6,413 nucleotides of DNA from Chloroflexota bacterium (GTDB lineage Bacteria; Chloroflexota; Dehalococcoidia; JABGRK01). Within the stretch, counting starts at the first letter, position 1, and every line of letters starts with the position of its first letter. The stretch spans positions 1-6,413 of the forward strand of contig DAOUZV010000069.1 of assembly GCA_030665485.1 (NCBI GenBank), written 5' to 3'. The translations under genes were made by a program, and so were the position numbers. Positions 1-6,253 of the stretch are shown one piece after another. Under the pieces are notes generated by a model that saw nothing but the letters and a program-made list of their open reading frames with translations, did no database searches and was not told the origin of the DNA.

Positions 1-633
1 CCGACGGAGGGCATGCTTCAGGGTATTGAGCTGATGCACAGGCTCTCCCCTACCAAGGTGGATGCCAAGCTTCTAAAAAACAACGGCGTTGCCCCCAACA
101 ACGAATACAAGGTTGTTGGTGCACTTAAATATTTGAATATAATAGATGAAGATGGTAAGCCGACAGCAAAAAGCCGCCTGCTTAAAACTAGGGGCCCCTC
201 CTACCTGTTAGCTTTACAAGACATAGTAAAAACGTCCTACCATGACTTGTTCGAACAGGTGGATATGAAAAGTGCCACTAAAAACCAAATTCACAACTAC
301 TTTGTTACCGATTTAGGTTTGGGTGTAGAGATGGCTGCCAAAGCGAGCCGATTTTTAATAAGCTTGTGTCAACAGGCAGGTTTAACTATTAACAACGACT
401 TGATCACGTCAAAAGAGGCTGCGGCAACTGATAGACGTAACGCAGCTCCAACTGCAAAAAAGCGTGTGACAGCAAGGAAGCGCGAAACATCGGCTGAGAG
501 CCCGACGTTTGACCTCTCACCTACCTTTGTATTGGCTATCACTCCGGAGACAGCTGATATGGAGCTTAATGAGCTGACGGCGCTATTTAAGAAGATAAGA
601 CAAGCAATGAGGCGTGCTGCAACCGACGACTAA
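1..633 (+). CDS. DUF5343-like protein, 5' end cut by window edge
   Basis: Function is unknown. The reading frame is open to the first base of the window (codons for P-T-E-G precede the first Met at base 13). The GGAGG at 6-10 lies only 2 bases before that ATG, too close for a normal ribosome site, so the true start is probably upstream. Counting from that Met, residues about 15-125 resemble the DUF5343 family: a 'GALKYLNIIDEDGKPT' segment (about 36-51) typical of its winged-helix-like fold, then 'SYHDLF' (75-80) and a helix ending in 'FLISLCQQAGL' (113-123). A basic, Ala/Lys/Arg-rich linker (about 134-160) leads to a short conserved tail beginning 'TFVLAITPETADMEL', similar in style to the C-terminal strand-helix of other DUF5343 proteins. 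The fold suggests a DNA-associated or regulatory role, but this is inference. No transmembrane segment is visible. The family assignment is from memory of the pattern. Being a real gene is fairly sure; a function is not. Confidence 0.72.
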   Translation, partial: PTEGMLQGIELMHRLSPTKVDAKLLKNNGVAPNNEYKVVGALKYLNIIDEDGKPTAKSRLLKTRGPSYLLALQDIVKTSYHDLFEQVDMKSATKNQIHNYFVTDLGLGVEMAAKASRFLISLCQQAGLTINNDLITSKEAAATDRRNAAPTAKKRVTARKRETSAESPTFDLSPTFVLAITPETADMELNELTALFKKIRQAMRRAATDD

Positions 634-663
634 TTGCCGTTGGTTTGCTACCTATGCTAAAAT
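634..663 (+). promoter_or_regulatory. Candidate extended -10 promoter before the dprA remnant
   Basis: TTGCCG at 634-639 (4 of 6 to the sigma-70 -35 consensus) is followed after 18 bases by TAAAAT at 658-663 (5 of 6 to the -10), with a TG-C extension at 655-657. A start about 7 bases downstream falls near 670, just before the ATG at 672 of the decayed dprA frame. No Shine-Dalgarno sequence precedes that ATG, so the original transcript may have been leaderless or nearly so. It lies directly after the stop codon of the DUF5343-like gene and could still feed the topA operon. Predicted by pattern only. Confidence 0.42.
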
Positions 664-671
664 ATCCTGAA

Positions 672-857
672 ATGTCAGACCTCAAGTGCTTTATCGGCTT
701 TAGCTTGATCACGATAATCGGCGTTTCCAGATTTGTGAAGCTTGAACGCTATTTTGACACGCTTCAGCAAGCATGGCATGCCTGATAGAAAGAGCTTACA
801 GGTTTGATAAAACAGCTGGCAAGAATGTATTATGTACTGTCGAGACGGTCAAATATA
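672..857 (+). pseudogene. dprA: Decayed 5' fragment of dprA (smf)
   Basis: From ATG 672 a 37-codon frame begins MSDLKCFIGFSLI, continues through 'IIGVSRFVKLERYFDTLQQ' and ends in AWHA. It then hits two successive stops, TGA 783-785 and TAG 786-788. This matches the start of Chloroflexota-type DprA, whose N-terminal helix-hairpin-helix-like region follows LKYWVGFxxIPGIGxxRFxxLExYF then LExAW. Past the stops the same frame stays readable ('KELTGLIKQLARM' and then 'VLSRRSNI'), resembling the next DprA segment (ELKxxGL then IxxRRSxI), though less surely. The rest of the gene, including the Rossmann-like single-strand-DNA-binding domain expected over a further 250 or more residues, is absent because topA starts at 882. 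Intact DprA loads RecA on incoming DNA in natural transformation, and dprA directly before topA is a common bacterial order, which supports the call. The Gly of the hairpin (PGIG) has become IIG, also consistent with decay. Alternative: a short unrelated 37-residue ORF. Confidence 0.62.
804..833 (+). promoter_or_regulatory. Candidate sigma-70 promoter for the topA operon
   Basis: TTGATA at 804-809 (5 of 6 to TTGACA) and TATTAT at 828-833 (5 of 6 to TATAAT) are separated by 18 bases. A start near 840 would give a leader of about 42 bases before the topA ATG at 882. The elements lie inside the decayed dprA frame, so this may be a promoter gained, or exposed, after loss of dprA. A TATAAT at 854-859 lies closer to topA but has no convincing -35. 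Predicted by pattern only. Confidence 0.5.
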
Positions 858-881
858 ATAAATGCTTAAAAAGGTTAGTTT

Positions 882-2930
882 ATGGCGAAAAACTTAGTTA
901 TCGTTGAATCACCGGCCAAAGCTAAAACGATTGGCCAGTTTTTGGGCAGCAAGTATGTGGTAAAGGCATCTGTGGGACACGTAAGAGATTTGCCCAAAAG
1001 CAAGCTTGGTGTTGATATTGAAAACGGATTTGAGCCTCAGTATGTTATCCCTAGGGAGAAAAGTAAGGTAATTAACGAACTCAAAAAAGCGGTAAAGGGC
1101 ACCTCTGCATTGTATCTGGCAACTGACCCGGATCGGGAGGGCGAGGCAATATCATGGCATTTAGTTGAGGCAATACAGCCCGACAAAAAAACGCGTGTGC
1201 ATCGGGTTGTATTCCATGAAATTACCAAGGAGGCTGTAGCAGAGGCATTCAAACAAACAAGAGAGATAGATATGCATCTGGTAAATGCGCAACAGGCTCG
1301 CCGGGTTCTCGATAGATTGGTTGGCTACAAGCTAAGCCCGCTTCTGTGGAGAAAGGTTAGAAGAGGGCTTTCGGCAGGCAGAGTTCAATCGGCAGTGCTC
1401 AAAATGATTGTCGACAGGGAGCGCGAGATACAGGGATTTAAACCTGTTGAATATTGGCGCATGGATGCGGATTTATCGAAGGAAGCATCTGCAAAAACCA
1501 AACAGCAATTATTTAGAGCGACTCTTGTTGGCTATGCTGGTAAGGGTAAGAAAAAGCTTACCGTATCCAACAAAAACGATGCTAAAAACCTTGAGCAAGA
1601 GCTTGAATCCGCATCATATAGAGTCGCAGATGTGAAATACAAAGAAACCCATCGGCAGCCGACGGCTCCATTTATCACCAGCACATTGCAACAGGAGTCG
1701 TGGCGTAAACTTAAGTTATCCACCAAGCGTGTAATGTCTATTGCGCAGCAACTATACGAGGGATTGGCGATTGGAGATGAGGGCACGGTGGGACTGATAA
1801 CTTATATGCGTACGGATTCAACAAAAGTCTCCGCGTCGGCGGTGGCCGATACCAGAACATATATAGTCAAAAAGTACGGGGCAAGTTTTGTTCCGAAATC
1901 CGCCAGGGTGTTTTCACGAAAAGCCAAGGGAGCACAAGAAGCACACGAAGCTATTCGCCCCAGCTCCATTTACAAGGAGCCCGACAGCATTAAAAAATAC
2001 CTCAACAGGGATCAGTATAAATTATACGATCTTATATGGAAGAGGATGGTGGCCAGTCAGATGTCTGCTGCACTCATCGGCACCGACACCGTGGACATAC
2101 ACGCCAAGGCCGCTGGCCCTGATACCGATTATCTGTTTCGTGCTACAGACGCCAATGTTAAGTTTGCTGGTTTTCTTACTCTCTATAGGGAAAGTAAGGA
2201 TGAATTAGATGAAGACGAGCTAAAGAAAGCGCCACTTCCCAAGCTTTCTAAGGAAGAGCTACTAAAACTTATCAACCTCTATCCAGAACAACGTTTCACA
2301 CAACCGCCGCCACGGTATACCGAAGCTACGATCGTAAGGGCGCTGGAGGAAAATGGAGTTGGTAGACCCAGCACCTACGCGCCGATTCTATCAATTGTTC
2401 TTGGACGGGGATACGCGCGCAGAGTTAAGGGCAGCTTCGTTCCGGAGGAAATAGGCATGCTGGTAAGCGATCTTCTGAACGAGCACTTTGCAGATATCAT
2501 AGATTTGGGATTTACCGCATATATAGAGGGTGAACTCGATGAAATAGCAAACGCTGAGCAGCAATGGGTGCCAATCATAAAAGAGTTCTATGAGACGTTT
2601 GATAAAGACTTAAAAAAGGCCGATGTAGCAATTGAGAAGGTCAAAATAGAGGACAAACCTACAGATGAGGTTTGCGACAAGTGCGGCAGCCCCATGGTAA
2701 TAAGGCGTGGACGCTACGGCGAATTCATGGCATGCAGCACTTTCCCCGAATGCAAAAACACCAAAAATGTTGATTCAACCATCGAGAAGGTAAAGGTAGA
2801 GGCCAAACCTACAGGTGAGGTTTGCGACAAGTGCGGCAGCCCTATGGTAATAAGGCGTGGACGCCGTGGGGAGTTCATGGCATGCAGTGCTTTCCCCAAA
2901 TGCAAAAACACTGGCAATAAAACCGAATAG
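882..2930 (+). CDS. topA: DNA topoisomerase I (type IA)
   Basis: Relaxes negatively supercoiled DNA by cutting and resealing one strand through a 5'-phosphotyrosine link. The 682-residue protein has the full type IA layout. An N-terminal TOPRIM domain carries 'VIVESPAKAKTI' (Glu9) and the Mg-binding triad in 'TDPDREGEAISWHL' (Asp82, Asp84, Glu86), with 'VGHVRDLP' at 31-38. 'SAGRVQS' is at 164-170 and the catalytic tyrosine motif 'GLITYMRTDS' places Tyr308 and Arg310. 'AHEAIRP' is at 354-360 and 'GVGRPSTYA' at 492-500. The C-terminus has two four-cysteine zinc ribbons (Cys598, 601, 618, 624 and Cys648, 651, 668, 674) that are near copies of each other. The length is normal for a short bacterial TopA with two ribbons. 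The start is chosen because the conserved core begins at residue 4 and a weak AAGG (871-874) lies 7 bases upstream. It is the first intact gene of the operon; a promoter candidate is at 804-833. The order after dprA is typical. Confidence 0.97.
   Translation: MAKNLVIVESPAKAKTIGQFLGSKYVVKASVGHVRDLPKSKLGVDIENGFEPQYVIPREKSKVINELKKAVKGTSALYLATDPDREGEAISWHLVEAIQPDKKTRVHRVVFHEITKEAVAEAFKQTREIDMHLVNAQQARRVLDRLVGYKLSPLLWRKVRRGLSAGRVQSAVLKMIVDREREIQGFKPVEYWRMDADLSKEASAKTKQQLFRATLVGYAGKGKKKLTVSNKNDAKNLEQELESASYRVADVKYKETHRQPTAPFITSTLQQESWRKLKLSTKRVMSIAQQLYEGLAIGDEGTVGLITYMRTDSTKVSASAVADTRTYIVKKYGASFVPKSARVFSRKAKGAQEAHEAIRPSSIYKEPDSIKKYLNRDQYKLYDLIWKRMVASQMSAALIGTDTVDIHAKAAGPDTDYLFRATDANVKFAGFLTLYRESKDELDEDELKKAPLPKLSKEELLKLINLYPEQRFTQPPPRYTEATIVRALEENGVGRPSTYAPILSIVLGRGYARRVKGSFVPEEIGMLVSDLLNEHFADIIDLGFTAYIEGELDEIANAEQQWVPIIKEFYETFDKDLKKADVAIEKVKIEDKPTDEVCDKCGSPMVIRRGRYGEFMACSTFPECKNTKNVDSTIEKVKVEAKPTGEVCDKCGSPMVIRRGRRGEFMACSAFPKCKNTGNKTE
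2631..2780 (+). repeat. Tandem repeat unit 1 in topA (zinc ribbon 1)
   Basis: A 150-base unit coding TopA residues 584-633: 'IEKVKIEDKPTDEVCDKCGS' followed by the ribbon and a short KNTKNVDST linker. It is followed without a break by a second copy. Over the first 130 bases I count about 115 identical positions by hand, with no insertion or deletion, including an unbroken run of 28 from GGTTTGCGAC to the CC of the CCC/CCT Pro codon. Most differences are single substitutions, many at third codon positions. This points to an in-frame tandem duplication, or later gene conversion between the copies. Confidence 0.9.
2781..2910 (+). repeat. Tandem repeat unit 2 in topA (zinc ribbon 2)
   Basis: Second copy, exactly 150 bases downstream of the first, coding residues 634-676 of TopA ('IEKVKVEAKPTGEVCDKCGS' onward). 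All four cysteines are kept. Changes relative to copy 1 include Ile to Val, Asp to Ala, Asp to Gly, Tyr to Arg, Thr to Ala and Glu to Lys, so this copy is slightly more basic. Similarity fades after the KNT codons, where copy 2 runs into the topA stop at 2928-2930. Confidence 0.9.
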
Positions 2931-2952
2931 CTTCCAAAAGTGAGGTGGCAAA

Positions 2953-3387
2953 ATGAAAATACTGGTAATCAACGGTCCGAATCTTAATCAACTAGGCCAG
3001 AGAGACAATGAGATATATGGCTATGTCACGTTGGATGAAATCAATGCAAAGCTAAAGGACAAAGCAAAAGCTTTAGGTGTCGACATAGAGCTATTTCAAT
3101 CGAATAGCGAGGGCGCAATAATAGACTGTGTACAATCGTCTAAGTCCGATGGCATAATCATTAATCCGGGTGCCTTGACTCACTATGGACTTTCACTAAT
3201 GGATGCGCTGGCAGATATGAATCTACCCATTATCGAGGTACACCTGTCAAATATATACGCCCGCGAAGAGTGGAGAAAAAAGTCAGTAATTGCGCCTGTT
3301 GCCATCGGTCAAATTGTAGGATTCGGATATAGGGGTTATACTTCTGCACTCGATCTTATGGTTGATATATTGAGCGAGGGTATTTAA
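2953..3387 (+). CDS. aroQ: Type II 3-dehydroquinate dehydratase
   Basis: Third step of the shikimate pathway: dehydrates 3-dehydroquinate to 3-dehydroshikimate in the cytoplasm, normally as a dodecamer. The 144-residue length is typical. The signature 'INGPNLNQLGQRD' (6-18) gives the lid Arg17, and catalytic Tyr22 follows in 'EIYG'. 'FQSNSEGAIID' is at 48-58; 'NPGALTHY' (71-78) supplies Asn71 and His77. 'IEVHLSNIYAREEWR' (94-108) supplies catalytic His97 and Arg108; 'GQIVGFGYRGY' closes the fold. All residues expected for activity are present. The start is set by a good Shine-Dalgarno, GAGGTG at 2942-2947, and by the family motif beginning at residue 3. It lies 22 bases after topA and 2 bases before the peptidase gene, so it is probably co-transcribed with both. 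The next-door peptidase and efp genes recall the Bacillus yqhS-yqhT-efp order. Confidence 0.97.
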   Translation: MKILVINGPNLNQLGQRDNEIYGYVTLDEINAKLKDKAKALGVDIELFQSNSEGAIIDCVQSSKSDGIIINPGALTHYGLSLMDALADMNLPIIEVHLSNIYAREEWRKKSVIAPVAIGQIVGFGYRGYTSALDLMVDILSEGI

Positions 3388-3389
3388 CT

Positions 3390-4475
3390 ATGATCAGTAG
3401 CCGGCTGGATAAGCTTCGTGTGAAGCTGGCCGAAAACGGGCTCGATGCCCTTCTAGTCTCTCAAGCCCAAAACCGTCGCTACCTTTCGGCGTTTGGCAGT
3501 TCAGACGGATATTTACTGGTTACCCAAACAGGAGCATTTATCGTCCTTGACTCACGCTATATTGAGTCGGCCAAGAAATCTTTGGATAAATCGCTGGCAA
3601 TCGAGATATTTGAAGCGCAAGGTGATATCAGCAAGTGGCTGCCCAATATATTATCTAATATAAATATAAGTAATCTTGGATTTGAGGACTCATACATCTC
3701 ATTCAGTTTGTATCGCACTATATCCGAATCGCTTAAATCGCTTGATAAGACTATTGAGCTTGTTTCGTCGGGCAACCTCATTGCATCGCTACGGGTGGTC
3801 AAAGATGACAATGAGCTAGCGGCACACAGCAAAGCCGCAGAAATCGTCGATATTGCTTTCGAACAGCTGATGTCTAGAATAAAATCAGGCATGACTGAAA
3901 AAGAAATTGCATGGGTGCTTGAAAGCTTGATCAGAGAAAACGGTAGCGGTGCCGTTCCCTTCGGCATCATTGTTGCATCTGGCACAAACGCAGCTTTCCC
4001 GCACTTCTCGGCCACTGACCGTAAAATCAACGTTGGTGAACCGATAACGATGGATTTCGGTGCACGGGTGGACGGATACTGCAGCGATATAACCAGAACC
4101 GTTTGTGTGGGCAAGCCTGATAGCAAACTAATCGATATCTATAATTTAGTTTTGAATGCTCAAATGAAAGCTATTAAGGAGATCAAGAGCGGAATGACAG
4201 GCGAACAGGCCGACGAAATAGCCAGAAGGGTGATAGAAAAAGCAGGCTACGGTGAATATTTCGGACATGGTCTGGGTCACGGTATCGGGCTTGATGTGCA
4301 TGAAGAGCCGCGCCTGGCTGAAAACTCAACCGACACCCTTGCCGATGGCATGGTTTTTTCCATAGAGCCCGGCATATACATACCGGGTTGGGGTGGTGTA
4401 CGTCTCGAAGACATGGTAGTGTTAGAAAATGGAAACGTCAAAACATTGACAAATGCTGTAAAGGGCATGTGCTAG
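3390..4475 (+). CDS. M24 family Xaa-Pro peptidase (PepQ/YqhT type)
   Basis: A cytoplasmic metallopeptidase cleaving peptides at Xaa-Pro bonds. The 361-residue protein has the creatinase-like N-terminal domain (about 1-130, with 'LLVSQAQNRRYLSAFGSSDG' at 21-40) followed by the pita-bread catalytic domain. Its five metal ligands are all visible: Asp222 in 'TMDFGA', Asp233 in 'CSDITRT', His297 in 'GHGIGLDVHEEP', Glu326 in 'SIEPGIYIP' and Glu340 in 'GGVRLEDM'. His205 ('FPHF') and His304 ('VHEEP') match the usual substrate-contacting histidines. The start follows aroQ by 2 bases, with GAGGG at 3376-3380 inside the aroQ end, so translation is probably coupled. Whether it acts as a dipeptidase (PepQ) or an aminopeptidase P cannot be told from sequence alone, so no symbol is given. 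Length and gene order are closest in style to YqhT of Bacillus. No signal peptide is seen. Confidence 0.94.
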   Translation: MISSRLDKLRVKLAENGLDALLVSQAQNRRYLSAFGSSDGYLLVTQTGAFIVLDSRYIESAKKSLDKSLAIEIFEAQGDISKWLPNILSNINISNLGFEDSYISFSLYRTISESLKSLDKTIELVSSGNLIASLRVVKDDNELAAHSKAAEIVDIAFEQLMSRIKSGMTEKEIAWVLESLIRENGSGAVPFGIIVASGTNAAFPHFSATDRKINVGEPITMDFGARVDGYCSDITRTVCVGKPDSKLIDIYNLVLNAQMKAIKEIKSGMTGEQADEIARRVIEKAGYGEYFGHGLGHGIGLDVHEEPRLAENSTDTLADGMVFSIEPGIYIPGWGGVRLEDMVVLENGNVKTLTNAVKGMC

Positions 4476-4479
4476 GAGG
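4474..4479 (+). promoter_or_regulatory. Strong Shine-Dalgarno of efp overlapping the upstream stop codon
   Basis: AGGAGG lies 5 bases before the efp ATG and shares bases 4474-4475 with the TAG stop (4473-4475) of the peptidase gene. It is the strongest ribosome site in the window, fitting high EF-P demand and translation linked to the upstream gene. The other genes of the cluster have weaker or less regular sites. Confidence 0.85.
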
Positions 4480-4484
4480 ATAGA

Positions 4485-5045
4485 ATGATAACGACGGGTG
4501 ATCTGAAGAAAGGAATATCTATAGAGTTGGATGGCGGGCTCTATACTATCGTGGACTGGGAGCACATAAAAACGGGCCGCGGCAGCGCACAGGTGAGGCT
4601 CAAGCTAAAAGATTTGCGCGCAGGTCATACTATTGAAAAAACGTTCCAGGCTGGTTCCAAATTTAACCAGGCACGAATTGAACGGCGCCGTTCCAGCTAT
4701 CTTTACTCCGACAGTGATCTCTACTACTTCATGGATAGCGAGACGTTTGATCAGACAATGATCAATACAGATGTACTGGGCGATGCTGTAAATTATCTTA
4801 CGGACGGGCAGGAAATTGAGGTGTTGAAGTATGGTGATGAGACGATGGGTGTTGAACTGCCAACGTCGGTGCATTTGGCCATAGCGGAGACGGGCCCCAG
4901 CTTTAAGGGAGACACTGCACAGGGTGGCAACAAACCGGCCACCTTGGAGACGGGTCTGATAGTCCAGGTTCCCATGTTTTTGAACAACAGTGATATTATA
5001 AGTGTTGACACCCGCACAGGAAGCTACATCGAAAGAGTAAGCTAA
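4485..5045 (+). CDS. efp: Translation elongation factor P
   Basis: Binds between the P and E sites of the ribosome and promotes peptide-bond formation at consecutive prolines. The 186-residue, three-domain length is normal: a KOW-like domain I (about 1-64), and two OB domains (about 67-125 and 128-186). 'RAGHTIEKTFQAGSKF' is at 45-60, and the family signature from 'KPATLETGLIVQVPMF' (150-165) runs to 'VDTRTGSYIERV' (174-185). The domain I tip loop reads 'KTGRGSA' (29-35), placing Arg32 where E. coli has modified Lys34. Thr30 replaces the usual Pro of KPG. Arg at this point is known both in rhamnosylated EF-P of some proteobacteria and in Thermus EF-P, so modification state cannot be told here. 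No earP or epm gene is in the window. The start is fixed by AGGAGG at 4474-4479; the gene is 9 bases after the peptidase and 2 bases before xseA. Confidence 0.97.
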   Translation: MITTGDLKKGISIELDGGLYTIVDWEHIKTGRGSAQVRLKLKDLRAGHTIEKTFQAGSKFNQARIERRRSSYLYSDSDLYYFMDSETFDQTMINTDVLGDAVNYLTDGQEIEVLKYGDETMGVELPTSVHLAIAETGPSFKGDTAQGGNKPATLETGLIVQVPMFLNNSDIISVDTRTGSYIERVS

Positions 5046-5047
5046 CC

Positions 5048-6253
5048 ATGCAAATCTACACGGTCGGCGAAGTAACCACATATGCCAGAGGTCTTCTGGA
5101 CAGTAATGAGCGGTTAAGCGACCTCTGGGTCAAGGGCGAAATTTCCAATCTATACAGGTCACAGGCAGATCATATTTACTTCACAATCAAGGATGCCGAA
5201 GGTCAACTTAAATGCGTGTTGTTTAAAAGCGAAAAGCCGGTTATAAAACTGGAAAACGGGACGGCTGTCATCATACATGGTCGGCTTTCGATATACGAAC
5301 TTAGGGGTGATTTACAGGTTTATGTTGATTTAGTGCAGCCCGAGGGAGTCGGTGTACTACACCTTGCATTTCAACAACTTAAGGACAAACTTGAGAAAGA
5401 GGGGCTGTTTGACGAGTCTAGAAAACGCCCCCTCCCCTCTTACCCCAAACATATTGGAGTAATTACATCTCCTGTTAGCGCCGCTTACAGGGATATAGCC
5501 AACATCATCAGACGTCGTTACCCGTTGGTCGAAATTGTCCTTGCTCCCACATTAGTGCAGGGTGATGAGGCGGCACCAGGTATTGTTCGAGCCATTGGCG
5601 AGTTAAATGATTTAGAAGAAATTGACGTCATTATTCTAGCAAGGGGCGGAGGGTCGATTGAGGACTTGTGGTCGTTTAACGAGGAGGATGTAGCAAGGGC
5701 CATTTATGCCAGCAGCATACCTATTGTTACTGGCGTTGGCCACGAAACCGATTACACTATAGCTGACTATGTTGCCGATATGCGTGCTCCCACCCCATCG
5801 GCAGCTGCGGAAATTTCTGTGCCTGATCGCTCAGAACTGAAAGAACGCGTCCAGTCCTACAACGAGAGTATCGTCTCGGCTATCGAGGAATGTCTTAGCC
5901 AAAAACGCGGTAAATTGCAATACGCTTTCGATAGAATGAAGGCACCTGATTTAGGCAGATCCCGTCAACGCATTGACGATATATTTCGCGCTACATCAAA
6001 ACAGATGACAAGCAGTGTTATTCTGATGCGTTCCCATCACAATGCTTATACTTCTCAACTCAACTCACTTAACCCACTGGGCACTCTAAAACGAGGGTAT
6101 GCCATAATTCAGAAGACGTCTAACGGCAAAATAGTCAGCCGAACCGGTGACGTACGCAGTGGAGAGGGATTGGCATTGCAGGTAAGCGACGGGCAGATTA
6201 ATGGAAAGGTTACAGGTAAAAGTGGCGATGGGCACCAAGGAACCCTCATTTGA
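5048..6253 (+). CDS. xseA: Exodeoxyribonuclease VII large subunit
   Basis: Catalytic subunit of exonuclease VII, which degrades single-stranded DNA from both ends in mismatch repair and damage processing, together with several XseB copies. The 401-residue protein starts with an OB-fold (about 1-100; 'WVKGEISN' 27-34, 'HIYFTIKDAEGQLKCVLF' 42-59). The catalytic domain follows: 'IGVITSPVSAAYRDI' 136-150, 'ARGGGSIEDLWSFNEE' 198-213 and 'TGVGHETDYTIADYVADMRA' 228-247 continuing into PTPSAAAE. A charged coiled-coil-like section covers about 260-335, and the C-terminal 'LNPLGTLKRGYAI' is at 341-353. The SPxGAA motif has Ser144 in place of the common Gly, a minor variation. It is shorter than the 456-residue E. 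coli protein, mostly through a smaller coiled-coil section. No good Shine-Dalgarno is seen. The 2-base gap after efp suggests coupling, and its 3' end overlaps xseB in another frame, the usual pairing. Confidence 0.97.
   Translation: MQIYTVGEVTTYARGLLDSNERLSDLWVKGEISNLYRSQADHIYFTIKDAEGQLKCVLFKSEKPVIKLENGTAVIIHGRLSIYELRGDLQVYVDLVQPEGVGVLHLAFQQLKDKLEKEGLFDESRKRPLPSYPKHIGVITSPVSAAYRDIANIIRRRYPLVEIVLAPTLVQGDEAAPGIVRAIGELNDLEEIDVIILARGGGSIEDLWSFNEEDVARAIYASSIPIVTGVGHETDYTIADYVADMRAPTPSAAAEISVPDRSELKERVQSYNESIVSAIEECLSQKRGKLQYAFDRMKAPDLGRSRQRIDDIFRATSKQMTSSVILMRSHHNAYTSQLNSLNPLGTLKRGYAIIQKTSNGKIVSRTGDVRSGEGLALQVSDGQINGKVTGKSGDGHQGTLI

Noticed and set aside
754..759. Perfect TTGACA in the dprA remnant
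   Set aside because: It is coding sequence of the remnant (Tyr-Phe-Asp-Thr codons) and nothing -10-like lies 16-19 bases downstream; the spot is CATGCC-like.
771..782. Short palindromes GCATG-g-CATGC and GGCATGCC in the gap before topA
   Set aside because: Too short, with no loop or T-run, and explained by the remnant's codons. Not a terminator or a convincing operator.
664..850. Possible small RNA or riboswitch in the gap before topA
   Set aside because: I found no tRNA, T-box, or known riboswitch core and no strong hairpin followed by Ts. The dprA remnant explains the sequence better.
854..859. Perfect TATAAT just before topA
   Set aside because: No -35-like hexamer at 16-18 bases upstream (TATGTA and neighbours match 2 of 6 or fewer), and it lies in an A/T-rich run of the decayed dprA frame. 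The 804-833 pair is the better candidate.
2714..2972. Two minus-strand frames with internally repeated peptides at the topA end
   Set aside because: Their repetition is the antisense of the duplicated zinc-ribbon DNA. There is no independent evidence of coding.
3557..4126. 189-codon open frame on the minus strand within the peptidase gene
   Set aside because: It lies opposite a gene with all catalytic motifs intact, has Ser/Ile-rich composition and no recognisable domain. It is a shadow frame.
4605..5081. 158-codon open frame on the minus strand across efp and the start of xseA
   Set aside because: It covers two well-conserved genes, with no family resemblance and no ribosome site worth noting. 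It is a shadow frame.
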